NCBI GenBank assembly: GCA_965237895.1 | Contig: CBDEGR010000002.1 | Coordinates: 2,232,001 to 2,296,000 of the forward strand | Origin: CBDEGR01 sp965237895 | GTDB lineage: Bacteria > Acidobacteriota > Terriglobia > UBA7540 > JAPUME01 | DNA length: 64,000 bases | Direction of reading: 5' to 3' | Shown here: positions 18,865 to 27,226 of the stretch, in pieces | Layout of the letters: every line of letters begins with the position of its first letter | Position numbering within the stretch: position 1 is the stretch's first letter | Translations under genes and position numbers: made by a program | The notes under the pieces: generated by a model | Seen by the model: only the letters and a program-made list of their open reading frames with translations | Told to the model about the DNA's origin: nothing | Database searches by the model: none

Positions 18865-19323
18865 ATGATTCGCATTACCAGTTTCATCTCCATCTTCCTT
18901 GTGTTGATTCTTGTTCCCGCCTCCGCTGCCGTCCGTGGAGATAAAGTCATGTATGTGGGTGGCACACTGTCCGTCGATGAGAAGACAAAGGGTAAGATAA
19001 GCTTCCAGGACGACGAAAAGGCCGTTTTCACATTCAAACGTGGCACTGTCGAAATACCGTATAAAGGGATCCAAAACATCGAGTACGGACAGAAGGTGGG
19101 GCGGCGAGTAGGTGTGGCAATTGCCGTGAATCCGTTGTTCCTCTTTTCCAAAAAGAGAAAGCATTATGTCACCCTGAAATACTTAGACGCTGACGGCAAC
19201 GAGCAGGGCGTGGCTTTTGAGTTTGGAAAAAAGAAGGTCAGAAACGCTCTGAATATTTTGGAAACTCGCTCCGGCAAAGCCGTTGAATACCAGTCTGAAG
19301 AGGCGAAGAAGAATTTACCTTGA
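18865..19323 (+). CDS. secreted hypothetical protein, tandem paralog 1
   Basis: 152 aa. ATG preceded by GAGGAGG at the right distance. Signal peptide (MIRITSFISIFLVLILVPAS), then VRGDKVMYVGGTLSV and a mixed beta protein containing VEIPYKGIQNIEYGQKVGRR, LFLFSKKRKHYVTLKYLD and a closing VEYQSEEAKKNLP. The gene immediately downstream encodes a paralog with the same motif order. I do not recognise a named family. The YGQKxGRRVGVAI and FSKKRKH motifs are shared, so they are likely the core. AT content is somewhat higher than the neighbours, consistent with transfer. Confidence 0.75.
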   Translation: MIRITSFISIFLVLILVPASAAVRGDKVMYVGGTLSVDEKTKGKISFQDDEKAVFTFKRGTVEIPYKGIQNIEYGQKVGRRVGVAIAVNPLFLFSKKRKHYVTLKYLDADGNEQGVAFEFGKKKVRNALNILETRSGKAVEYQSEEAKKNLP

Positions 19324-19334
19324 GAGGGCACACG

Positions 19335-19811
19335 ATGGAGGTGAGTAGATCTGTTGCGATCCTAGTAGTGATCGTCTTCTTGGTGCAGAGTGTCCTTGTA
19401 GCGGCAGTTCGAGGGACGGATGTGATGTATGTAGGGGGTACTATCCAGACTGTAGCTGAAGGAACCAAGGGCAAGCTCAATACCAAGGACTCCAGCGCGT
19501 TGATCTTCAACTTAAAGTCAAAGAAGGGCAGTTTCCAGATCCCTTACAAAAACATCACCTCTCTTGAATATGGCCAAAAGGCTGGTCGTAGGGTCGGTGT
19601 CGCAATCGTTATTACGGTTTGGGCGCTGTTTTCAAAGAAACGTAAGCACTTCTTGACAATTGGCTTTAAGGATGAAGAAGATAATCCTCAAGGTGTGGTA
19701 TTAGAACTTCCGAAGCGCGGCGTACGGAGCACAATCCTGGTTATTGAGGTTCGCAGCGGACAAAAGGTAGAATACCAATCCGAGGAAGCCAAAAAACATG
19801 TCTTCGGCTAA
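19335..19811 (+). CDS. secreted hypothetical protein, tandem paralog 2
   Basis: 158 aa from ATG 19335, chosen because GAGAGG lies 7 bases upstream and the signal peptide (SVAILVVIVFLVQSVLVAAV) follows. Shares VRGTDVMYVGGT, IPYKNITSLEYGQKAGRRVG, LFSKKRKHFLTIGF and VEYQSEEAKKHV with the upstream gene, starting 11 bases after its stop. The pair looks like a local duplication under maintained selection (both open, both with signal peptides). Function unknown; export to periplasm or surface is the only supported statement. Confidence 0.75.
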   Translation: MEVSRSVAILVVIVFLVQSVLVAAVRGTDVMYVGGTIQTVAEGTKGKLNTKDSSALIFNLKSKKGSFQIPYKNITSLEYGQKAGRRVGVAIVITVWALFSKKRKHFLTIGFKDEEDNPQGVVLELPKRGVRSTILVIEVRSGQKVEYQSEEAKKHVFG

Positions 19812-19884
19812 GACCGAAGGACGCCAAGACATAATCGCAGTCAGATCAAATGACCTGCCCCCAGTGATTGTACCAACTCGTATG

Positions 19885-20787
19885 TTAGTTCAGCGGTAAT
19901 TCTGTCCCTAGGTCGGGAGGCAGCTGCCTCCCGAGCAGCGGCGGGATTTCCATGGCCTCCGGTGCCGGTGGACGATAACCAAGAGCACTGTGAGGTCGAA
20001 CCCTGTTGTAGTGTCGCCTCCACTGCTCGATTAACACCTTCGCTTCCTGCAAGGTGTAGAAGATCTCCCGGTCGAGCAACTCGTCTCGGAGCTTCCCATT
20101 AAAGCTCTCGTTGTAGCCGTTCTCCCAGGGACTCCCGGGTTGGATGTAGAGCGTCTTCACTCCGATTCGCCCCAGCCACTCTCGTAGAGCTTGGGCGCAG
20201 AACTCCGGGCCATTATCCGAGCGAAGGTGCTCGGGCGGACCTCGGAGAACGAACAGATCGGCCAGTAGCTGCACGACATCGTCGGATCGAATCTGGCGGG
20301 CCACCTGGATAGCCAGACATTCCCGAGTGTACTCATCGATGACCGTCAACAACCGGAAAGCCCTCCCGTCGTGAGTGCGGGCTTGGACGAAGTCGTAAGC
20401 CCAGACGTGGTTCGGACTGCAGGGGCGCAGACGAACGCACGATCCGTCGTTGAGCTAAAGGCGTCCACGCTTCGGCTGTTTCTGCGGCACTCTCAACCCC
20501 TCCCGCCTCCAGATGCGCTCCACTCTCTTATGGTTGACCCTCCAGCCGGCTCGCCGCAGCAAGGCCGTGACCCGACGATAGCCATAGCGACCAAACCGAC
20601 CGGCCAGGGTGACGATGGCCCTCGTCAGGGCATCCTCGTCGGGAGCAGCGATGCATCGATGGCGCTGGGTGGACCGGGGTTGGCTGAGCACTCGACAAGC
20701 CCGGCGTTCCGAGACACCCAACGCCTTACAGACATGCGCCGCCCACTGCCGGCGACGCGCCGGGCTTAGCCGTTTCCCCTTGTGACC
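19885..20787 (-). pseudogene. IS3 transposase OrfB, copy 2, with amber
   Basis: Same as copy 1 except for TAG at 20457-20455 (TGG Trp in copy 1, in the context GRLWLND), a silent change at 19924 and a His-to-Arg change at 20663. The stop separates the helical N-terminal part from the DDE core, so this copy cannot make a full transposase. Confidence 0.85.
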
Positions 20788-21044
20788 TCCTGCAGAATCT
20801 GCTTGTCCAAGGTCAGGTCTGCAACCGCCCTCCTCAAGCGAGTGTTCTCCTGCTCGAGGACCTTCAACCGCTTGGCCTGATCCATCTTTAGACCGCCCTA
20901 CTCCTTTCGCCAGCGGTAATAGGTCTGCTCGGTCACCCCCAACGACCGGCACACCTCGGCTACGCTGCGACCCTGGGCAAGTTCCACTTCGGTCTCTCGA
21001 AGTTTACCGATAATCTGTTCGATCGAATGCTTCCTCTTGACCAT
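20766..21044 (-). pseudogene. IS3 OrfA, copy 2, with in-frame amber
   Basis: Identical to the OrfA of copy 1, including the TAG after YYRWRKE. Starts at ATG 21044. Confidence 0.8.
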
Positions 21045-21110
21045 CCTGACCTCCCTATTCCAGGTCCAACTCTAACATTAGAACTGGACCGGTTTGAGGG
21101 GGTCAGGTCA

Positions 21111-21410
21111 CACTAAGTGAACGTACATACCTCTTCCGATCACATCCTCGATATCAGCTTCGTCCTGACCGGCGTACGTGCTGGTTTTGAGAAGATGATC
21201 GGGCTCGAGCAAATCAGACTCCTCCAGTTTGTCTATCAGCGTCTTCTGCCCCTCGTGATATTCGGCGAAGACAGCTATCTTGAAGCCTCGGCCCGCAAAC
21301 AAGGTCACGAAGCTCGTGATCTTTGGGGCTCCTTGAACTGGGCATAGCGCCCACCTCAAATCTATCCTCTGCCGGCAGCGCTTGGACAGCCGCCGAGAGA
21401 ACCAGTCAAC
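21111..21410 (-). pseudogene. OLD/ABC-type ATPase TOPRIM-region fragment
   Basis: 100 codons in frame with the IS1380 stub to the right. VDWFSRRLSKRCRQRIDLRW, then FVTLFAGRGFKIAVFAEYHE and AGQDEADIEDVIGRGMYVHL, resembles the C-terminal nuclease-like domain of AAA/OLD-type proteins (acidic residues in FAEYHEGQ and DEADIED). Cut on the left by IS copy 2 and fused on the right to a transposase. Relic of a defence or repair gene. Confidence 0.5.
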
Positions 21411-21776
21411 CAGCATTTCTGTCTCGAAGCCATGCAGCGTCGAGGTCAAGGCCGCTCTGCGATACCAGTTCCTCTGCGAATCGATCAAGCGAAAGGTCGG
21501 ATCAGCCGATACGCGCTCCGCTTCTTTGAGGTTCTCGTAGCCCATCAGGTGACTGTAGACCGACTGGCGCAGCAGATCGGCGAAAGTGAACCGCTTGTTC
21601 GACCCCTGACGGGAATCGTTGCGATGTTCGTCGATGAGCCTGCCGAGCCCTAGTCGTTCGTCTAACTCGCGGACCAGGATTTGCCCTCCGTCAGAGGTGA
21701 CTCGTGAGCCCTGGAAATCGACCTTCAGAAATCCGTTGAAAGTTAGCTGAAACGCCTGCTTTTCTTTTTCACCCAT
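21411..21776 (-). pseudogene. IS1380-family transposase N-terminal stub
   Basis: 122 codons from ATG 21776: FLKVDFQGSRVTSDGGQILV, RELDERLGLGRLIDEH, FADLLRQSVYSHLMGYENLK and ADPTFRLIDS are diagnostic of IS1380 transposases (over 400 aa when whole). The frame then runs straight into the ATPase fragment, giving a chimeric 222-codon frame. Confidence 0.8.
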
Positions 21777-22148
21777 CGGGTGTTGCCCTCCGGCGCGTCC
21801 TCATTGGGCTGCAACCCCTATAAATAAGGATGCTGAAGGCCGTCGCAAAGTCTGGATAACGAGTTCAAATTGAAAATCCTGGCTTAGAGGTATGCATCAA
21901 CTGGAAATCGCAAACGAGCGCCTCGGCCCTTGAGTGGGAATAGCAATCTCCCGCGGAGGCGATCTTCAAACAGAGCATCTGCCCACGGCAGACGCTCCCA
22001 TGAACCTCCTGCTGTGCCAAAAATGTGTCAGAAATGCAAGTCAAGCAGCCAAAAAGGGTTCTGTGCTGAGCGAAAGCAGAGTCCCTGAATGGGTGTAAAG
22101 CTATGGAAAATAAGGGAGAGAATGAAAGGAGAAGAGGAGAGGTAGCCA
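21777..22148. other. non-coding between IS1380 stub and tRNA fragment
   Basis: Holds the IS1380 left-end region (CCTATAAATAAGGATG near 21821) and no convincing gene. A 94-codon minus-strand frame here (21865-22149) has no recognisable features and runs into the tRNA fragment. Confidence 0.4.
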
Positions 22149-22187
22149 CTTAGAAGGCAGATGCTCTATCCCCTGAGCTACGGGCGC
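22149..22187 (-). tRNA. tRNA-Arg(UCU), 5' half only
   Basis: On the minus strand from 22187: GCGCCCGTAGCTCAG, then GATAGAGCATCTGCCTTCTAA. This gives the acceptor 5' strand, a complete D arm and an anticodon loop CTTCTAA with anticodon TCT. Identity to a bacterial tRNA-Arg stops one base after the loop; the anticodon-stem 3' strand, T arm and acceptor 3' strand are absent. The break at the anticodon loop, 132 bases from the integrase stop, is where tyrosine recombinases often cross over. Confidence 0.75.
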
Positions 22188-22318
22188 TCCCGAGCTTAAC
22201 CGCCCCAACTAAAATCGCTCTATTGATTCTAAACCACTTCCGAATTTTGCAAAACTACAGAACGCCCCCAGAGAGGGCCAAATACCCCTCGACCGTGACA
22301 AAACCGTGACAAAACCCC

Positions 22319-23461
22319 TCAATTTGGTCGCTCCGTGACAAAACTCCGGTTGGCCTCGTTTGCCATCCGGTTCAGCTTTTGTAAAGCCTCACGCTTCATT
22401 TGCAGCTTCATCTGAGAATACTTCTTGAAGACTTTGGCGTCCCCTTGACGGAGAAGCTGGGTCACCCACTCGTCCGCCACTCCGCCGGCGCTCAACCGTG
22501 TCGCGTACGTCGAGCGCAGATCGTAGATGCGGAAGTAAGGGACCTTGGCCCTTCGCAAAACGGCGTGCCAGACTGTCTTCAGAGTCTTTTGGTGCGTGCT
22601 TGGGTTATTGTGACTCGGGAAAAGCCAAGGGCCGGGCCCCGAGATTCGAATCTGACCACGAAACGCTTCAAGAGCAACGTTGGTCAGTGGGACCTCCGCG
22701 GTTCCATTGGGTGTCTTTGACTCCGGAATCCAGACCACCGCATTGTCCAGGTCCACCTGATCCTTTTTCATCGGCAGCAGCTCCTTGTATATGCGAAGTC
22801 CGGTCTCCGTGACGATCCGAATAATGTTTTGCAGATACTCGGGCGCTTGCAGTTCAACTCTCTGTTGTTCGGACCAGGACATGTAGTGCGGCCGGAACAG
22901 CCCCTTGACTTTGACGGGGAACTCGACTCCCAGACACGGATTTGCCGGAAGCAGTTTCTTCCGCACTGCAACATTCAGCATTCGGCGAAGTACCCGCAAT
23001 TCCTGATGCACCGTTGCGGGCTTGAGCCGCCCGCGCTGAACGACACCTGCGGCAGTTCGGACCGGCACTCGATCCTGCAGCCGGCGCCGCAAGTAGAACT
23101 CCACATCGTCGGCTGTGAGATCGCCCAAATTCCGGCCCTCGAAAGCCTTCTTAAGATGCGCGCTGCACCGCAGATTAGCTTCGTGGGTCCGGTGCGCGCG
23201 AATCGGAGGCTGCGAGTAATTCTCCAAGAAAAAATCCACCCACTCAGCAAATCGAAAATGCTCTCCTTTCCGGACGATGTCCAAGATCCTATCGTCCCTT
23301 GCCTGCAGGCGCCCTCGGAGCTTCCGCTGCGCCTCGTCCCAATCCTCGGTGCACGTCGACTCTCGGATCCGCTTACCGCTACGGTCCCGATAGGACATCC
23401 AGAGAATCCTGCCGTCATTGCGTTGATAAACGACGCCATCGTGTTTACTCGGCCTTGCCAT
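22319..23461 (-). CDS. tyrosine recombinase (ICE integrase)
   Basis: 380 aa. An AP2/SAM-like N-terminal arm (HDGVVYQRNDGRILWMSYRD, typical of Acidobacteriota integrases), a core-binding domain (FAEWVDFFLENY) and a catalytic domain with Arg in VTETGLRIYKELLPM, YDLRSTYATRLS where the usual HxLR(H) box is Y-D-L-R-S-T, and the nucleophile Tyr in VFKKYSQMKLQ. The His-to-Tyr change in the box is unusual but occurs in this subfamily. It overlaps the excisionase gene by 17 bases and lies beside the half tRNA-Arg. Excises and integrates the conjugative element to its right. Confidence 0.9.
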   Translation of the reverse strand: MARPSKHDGVVYQRNDGRILWMSYRDRSGKRIRESTCTEDWDEAQRKLRGRLQARDDRILDIVRKGEHFRFAEWVDFFLENYSQPPIRAHRTHEANLRCSAHLKKAFEGRNLGDLTADDVEFYLRRRLQDRVPVRTAAGVVQRGRLKPATVHQELRVLRRMLNVAVRKKLLPANPCLGVEFPVKVKGLFRPHYMSWSEQQRVELQAPEYLQNIIRIVTETGLRIYKELLPMKKDQVDLDNAVVWIPESKTPNGTAEVPLTNVALEAFRGQIRISGPGPWLFPSHNNPSTHQKTLKTVWHAVLRRAKVPYFRIYDLRSTYATRLSAGGVADEWVTQLLRQGDAKVFKKYSQMKLQMKREALQKLNRMANEANRSFVTERPN

Positions 23462-23705
23462 TCTCCACCTCCTGTCTGAAGCTGGCGCGGAAGGGCTCGA
23501 GATCCGATTTGAGAAACCGGATGTTCCGGCCCATCACGCGGAGATGGGGAATCTGCTTTCGCTCGACCCAAAGATACACGGTTTGAGGGCTAACACCAAG
23601 GTATATGGCAGCATCTCTAACGCTCAGGGGGAAATCCGCATTTCGCTGCTCTGCGCTCCCCGGCATCAACTCTTCCCGTCCTTCCTCATAGCTGGTCCGG
23701 GCCAT
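23445..23705 (-). CDS. excisionase-type HTH_17 DNA-binding protein
   Basis: 86 aa. PLSVRDAAIYLGVSPQTVYL followed by WVERKQIPHLRVMGRNIRF is the MerR-like helix-turn-helix of the excisionase (HTH_17) family, which directs integrases toward excision. Upstream AAGGGAAGG acts as ribosome site. Its stop overlaps the integrase start, so the two are translationally coupled. Confidence 0.85.
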   Translation of the reverse strand: MARTSYEEGREELMPGSAEQRNADFPLSVRDAAIYLGVSPQTVYLWVERKQIPHLRVMGRNIRFLKSDLEPFRASFRQEVENGKAE

Positions 23706-23882
23706 ATTTGCCTTCCCTTAAGAGTCCAGAAAAAAACGATTAGCGACCTGGGTGAAAGCTTGCCATGACGATTGCCCCACGCTGAAAACTCAGTCGCATC
23801 AGCGCTACACGCAGGTTGAAGTTCCGCTCTTGGGGCTTTGTTAAGTAGGGTCGCGCTGTCCGCTCCGACCTCCGGAAAGGTG

Positions 23883-24167
23883 TTATGGCTTATCGCAGCA
23901 CAGGGGAGCCCCGAAAAATGTGAACGTGGTCTTGGGAAGAAGCAACGCGAACTCCCGTCCTCTCCCCTCTCCACGCCGGACCGAGCGCTTTACCAGATCC
24001 ACCTTCCGCCCCGGATCGGCGAGTCCGGCGGCCCGCGTCTTCGGGAAAGAGGCTGTATTGTTCGGCGATCCAGGCCGGGACTTCCAGCGTCTCCTCACCG
24101 CCCCGGCCGAGCTCCGGTCGAAGTCCTTGAAGGTTTTCACCTGTATGATTTTTTCTTCATCCCTCAT
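23883..24167 (-). CDS. small hypothetical protein with duplicated conjugation-gene tail
   Basis: 94 aa. The ATG overlaps the virB11 stop as ATGA, so it is translated in the operon. The first part (RDEEKIIQVKTFKDFDRSSA) is not recognised. The second part, ADPGRKVDLVKRSVRRGEG, matches ADLGRKVDLVERSIRRGEG in the 106-aa protein encoded at 36526-36846 at the other end of the same operon. It may be a rearranged copy of that gene's end and the remainder may not be a real protein. Confidence 0.45.
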   Translation of the reverse strand: MRDEEKIIQVKTFKDFDRSSAGAVRRRWKSRPGSPNNTASFPKTRAAGLADPGRKVDLVKRSVRRGEGRGREFALLLPKTTFTFFGAPLCCDKP

Positions 24168-25117
24168 CGTGTCCCCCTCCAGATCGGCTCGGTGAGCCAG
24201 CGGTTCTGTGGCGCGTCGTAGCCCTGGACGCGCAAGGCTTCCTCCACGAAGCGCCGTCCCTCGCGCCGGGTCATGTGAATCACCATCGCAATGCCGTCCA
24301 CCACGCCCCGGCAGGTGACCTCCCAGGGAAGCTCCCCGCCGCCCTGCATGGCGCAACTGGCGAGCCGTGACAAGGCGCTCTCGGCGTTGTTGGCGTGCAC
24401 GGTGGTGAGCGAGCCGCCGTGTCCGGTGTTGAGGGCCTGCAGCAGGTCAGCAGCCTCGCCGCCGCGCACCTCGCCCACCACGATGTGATCCGGGCGGTGA
24501 CGCAAGGCATGGCGGACCAGGTCCCGGATCGTCACGGCTCCGGTTGCCAGTCCGCGAGCCTCGAAGCGGACGCAATTGGAGTGCTCGATGCGAAGCTCCA
24601 GGGTGTCCTCGATGGCGACGATGCGCTCGTCGTCGGGCAGCAATTCAATGAGCGCATTCAGTAGCGTGGTCTTGCCCGATCCGGTCCCGCCCGAAACCAG
24701 GATGTTGCGCCGGGAGTACAGCACCCGCTCGGCTTCGCTCCGCACGTTTTCGGGAAGGGCGCCTTGTTCGACCAGGTCCGCCGCCGAGAATGCCCGTTTG
24801 CCAAACCGCCGCACGGTGATCGCTACCTTCGGGCTCGCCGGCGGCACGCAGATCGCAACCCGCGAGCCGTCCTCCAGGCGGGCATCGACGATGGGAGCCG
24901 TGGCCGGGTCCAGGCCGAGAGGCCGCGCGATATGGATAGCGGCCCGATTCAGAGCTGAGGCGGTCAGCAGCGGCGCCTCGTGAGAATAGAGTTTCCCATG
25001 TCCTTCGATCCAGACGTTGTGCGGGCCGTTAATCATGATCTCGCTCACTTCCGGGTCCTCCAGAACATCCTCCAGGCCGGGCAGAAAAGGTTTGAGCAAC
25101 TCCAGGCCGTCGCTCAT
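24164..25117 (-). CDS. virB11: VirB11/TrbB-type secretion ATPase
   Basis: 317 aa. ATG at 25117 overlaps the coupling-protein stop (ATGA). Hexameric traffic ATPase of the type IV secretion inner-membrane complex: Walker A ILVSGGTGSGKTTLLNAL, Asp box IVAIEDTLELRI, Walker B HIVVGEVRGGEAADLLQALN and His box GHGGSLTTVHANN, in the right order and spacing. It powers pilus assembly and DNA transfer together with VirB4 and the coupling protein. Confidence 0.93.
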   Translation of the reverse strand: MSDGLELLKPFLPGLEDVLEDPEVSEIMINGPHNVWIEGHGKLYSHEAPLLTASALNRAAIHIARPLGLDPATAPIVDARLEDGSRVAICVPPASPKVAITVRRFGKRAFSAADLVEQGALPENVRSEAERVLYSRRNILVSGGTGSGKTTLLNALIELLPDDERIVAIEDTLELRIEHSNCVRFEARGLATGAVTIRDLVRHALRHRPDHIVVGEVRGGEAADLLQALNTGHGGSLTTVHANNAESALSRLASCAMQGGGELPWEVTCRGVVDGIAMVIHMTRREGRRFVEEALRVQGYDAPQNRWLTEPIWRGTR

Positions 25118-27078
25118 AGCTTCCCCTCGGCCTTCGCCCGCCAGTAGGGAAGCATGCGGGGCAGGTAGTGAGGCTTGAGGTACACGCGGGTTGCCGGCAG
25201 TGACCGGGCGCCGTCGTAGGGCAGGCAGATGGCCTGGCAGTTGGAGAGCAGGGCAAACTCGCGGGGCTGAAACACCGCCTCGCGTTGCTCGCGGAAGGAT
25301 TTGCTGGCCCCTACGCTGCCCTGGCCGCCTCCGGCCTGGGCCGAAAGCATTGACACCTCGCTTTGCTTGGCAGACTCGGTGATGGTGTAGGAGGGTTTGA
25401 TCTTGGCGACCTGTCCGCAGAGCGCCGAGGCGATTTGAGCACTGGCGTCGTCGCTCAAGGAAAGGAATATCCGGGTGCGCAGGGTTTGCAGAAGGGTGCG
25501 CCAGGCTTCCGAGCTGCCGAGCACCGACCGCAACGAGGAGATGGACTGGGTGGCGACGATCGGGATACAGCGGCACTGCCGGGTGAGGGCAAAGGATTTC
25601 TCGTCTCCCGAGGGATCGTCCTCTCCCACGGAAGCGAACGCCTGGTATTCATCGCAGATGAACACGGCGGGCCGGAAGTATTGATCCGGCGCCGCCTTCA
25701 TCTGCGCCGGCCGCCGTAGGAGCGATTGCAGCCAGGCGTTTTTGAGCATTACGCCTACAGCACGGGCCAGCGCCGGGTTGGTGCCGGCGGGCATGTTCAG
25801 GGCCAGCACCTTGCCCGACTCGATCAGCTCATCGAGGGGCGGCAAGCTCTGGCGCACTCTCGTTCCAAGTCCCGGCTGTTCGTCTTTCTGTGGCTCTCCA
25901 TTGCCGCTCTGCGCCGGCGCCGCCTTCTCCGGGGGCGGTGGTGGACAGAACACCCGGGCAACGTCCGGCAGGTCGAATATGGACAGGAAAACGGAGATGC
26001 CCTCGACGATGCTCGACCGGATTTTGTTGTCGATCATCCGCCAGTCGTGTTGATACCAGCGATTGACGGCTTCGACCCGCTGCCGAATCTCTGAGGACCT
26101 TACGCTCTCGGTCCACTGCACCTGATAGTCGATTTGGAGTTCTTTGAGCTGGGATTCGAGCGACGGAGAGTGGTATGCCTGAAAGGTATCATCCTGTTTG
26201 TTCATTTGCCAGTTCCCGTCGCCCAGCGCCAGCACGTTGCTCGTGTAATCCTTGGTGGAAATAACCAGTGTTCCCTGTTGCAGCTCACGGACGAACGCCT
26301 CGGCCTGTTTGATCTTGGCCGCGAACAGTTCCTTGTCGATGGCGCAGTGGTAGACCTGCTGCAAGGTGACCCACTGGCCGGGAAAGACCCGGTAGAGCTC
26401 GATGATCCAGCGGACCAGGTTGGTGTAAGCCTGCTGCCAGAAAGGCTCCTTGCCCTTGCCGAAGAGTTGATTCAAAAGTGAGGAAATGGTGTAGGCCAGC
26501 GAGTATGAATCGAGCCACTTTGTCGAGAGTGGATTCCACTGCCAGCTGCCCTCCATGCCCAGCTCGATGTAGTCTTCCTCCCGGCCCGCATCGGCCAGGA
26601 TTCGCCGGATGTCATGGCAGAAGTCGCCCTTGACTTCCAGGATCAGGCCGGCCGCCCGGCGCTGGGGATTGCCTGCCTGCCAGGACAAGATTTGCTGGGC
26701 GAACGGGTGCATGCAAGCCGAGGTCTTGCCGGACCCCACGGCTCCGAAAATTGCCACTCCGGTGTAGAGTCCGCGCTCCGGGATAATGAGCCATGATGGA
26801 TTGCTGATTTCGACGGGCTTTACCGGGTGGTGAACCTCCCCGACAACGATGCCCGGCCCGGCGTCTTTGTCGGGAGACAGGGGCCACGGGGGCAGCAACT
26901 TGAGGGCAGTCAGATTGCCTCCCATATTCTCAAACCAGACCCGCCAGACCGAGATGAGAAACAGCCCGCCGACTATGAGGGCGACGGCGGGGGCGGCGTA
27001 GTACCAGCGAACGATCCAGCCGTAGAAGTTGGGGGTGTGATAGAGCACCAGATCGAGCACCGGATCGTTGCCGGGCAT
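25114..27078 (-). CDS. virD4: VirD4/TraG-type coupling protein, N-terminus probably frameshifted
   Basis: 654 aa as read. One membrane segment (APAVALIVGGLFLISVWRVW, about residues 29-48), Walker A AIFGAVGSGKTS (about 110-121), Walker B VFICDEYQAF and a TraG C-terminal part. It recruits the DNA-protein substrate to the secretion channel. There is no ribosome site before ATG 27078. In contrast ATG 27157 has GGAGGC 9-10 bases upstream and begins MKMRYPILISG; a one-base change near 27125 would join it to the main frame (FIYRPFPMPGNDP) and restore a first membrane segment. So the native gene is probably 25114-27157 with an indel. A diverged fragment of the same gene lies at 11970-12155. Confidence 0.85.
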   Translation of the reverse strand: MPGNDPVLDLVLYHTPNFYGWIVRWYYAAPAVALIVGGLFLISVWRVWFENMGGNLTALKLLPPWPLSPDKDAGPGIVVGEVHHPVKPVEISNPSWLIIPERGLYTGVAIFGAVGSGKTSACMHPFAQQILSWQAGNPQRRAAGLILEVKGDFCHDIRRILADAGREEDYIELGMEGSWQWNPLSTKWLDSYSLAYTISSLLNQLFGKGKEPFWQQAYTNLVRWIIELYRVFPGQWVTLQQVYHCAIDKELFAAKIKQAEAFVRELQQGTLVISTKDYTSNVLALGDGNWQMNKQDDTFQAYHSPSLESQLKELQIDYQVQWTESVRSSEIRQRVEAVNRWYQHDWRMIDNKIRSSIVEGISVFLSIFDLPDVARVFCPPPPPEKAAPAQSGNGEPQKDEQPGLGTRVRQSLPPLDELIESGKVLALNMPAGTNPALARAVGVMLKNAWLQSLLRRPAQMKAAPDQYFRPAVFICDEYQAFASVGEDDPSGDEKSFALTRQCRCIPIVATQSISSLRSVLGSSEAWRTLLQTLRTRIFLSLSDDASAQIASALCGQVAKIKPSYTITESAKQSEVSMLSAQAGGGQGSVGASKSFREQREAVFQPREFALLSNCQAICLPYDGARSLPATRVYLKPHYLPRMLPYWRAKAEGKL

Positions 27079-27226
27079 GGGGAAGGGCCGGTAGATGAAA
27101 CCCCATACAGAGCAGCACAGCCCGGCCAGAGATCAGGATCGGATAGCGCATTTTCATGGGGCTTGCCTCCGGCGCGTCAGCGCCCGCTTGTGGTCCGTGT
27201 CCGGAGCCTTCCCGCAGGGATAAATC

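Larger units (their letters stand above)
19851..21110 (-). mobile_element. IS3-family insertion sequence, copy 2
   Basis: 1,260 bp, nearly identical to 4207-5466 with the same ends (TGACCTGCCCCC ... GGGGGTCAGGTCA). No target duplication seen. It has inserted next to, or into, a nuclease fragment (21111-21410). OrfB is broken by one nonsense change and OrfA by the amber shared with copy 1. Confidence 0.85.

Noticed and set aside
5254..20457. Amber codons read as a sense codon (recoding)
   Set aside because: TAG ends genuine genes elsewhere in the window (for example the KAP and VirB8-type genes), so the ambers in IS3 are better explained as mutations.
21865..22149. 94-codon minus-strand frame beside the tRNA fragment
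   Set aside because: No start signal, no family, low-complexity sequence and contiguous with the tRNA half.
24164..25576. Longer VirB11 frame starting at 25576
   Set aside because: The extra 153 residues lie within the coupling-protein gene in another frame; the family start and ATGA overlap place the start at 25117.
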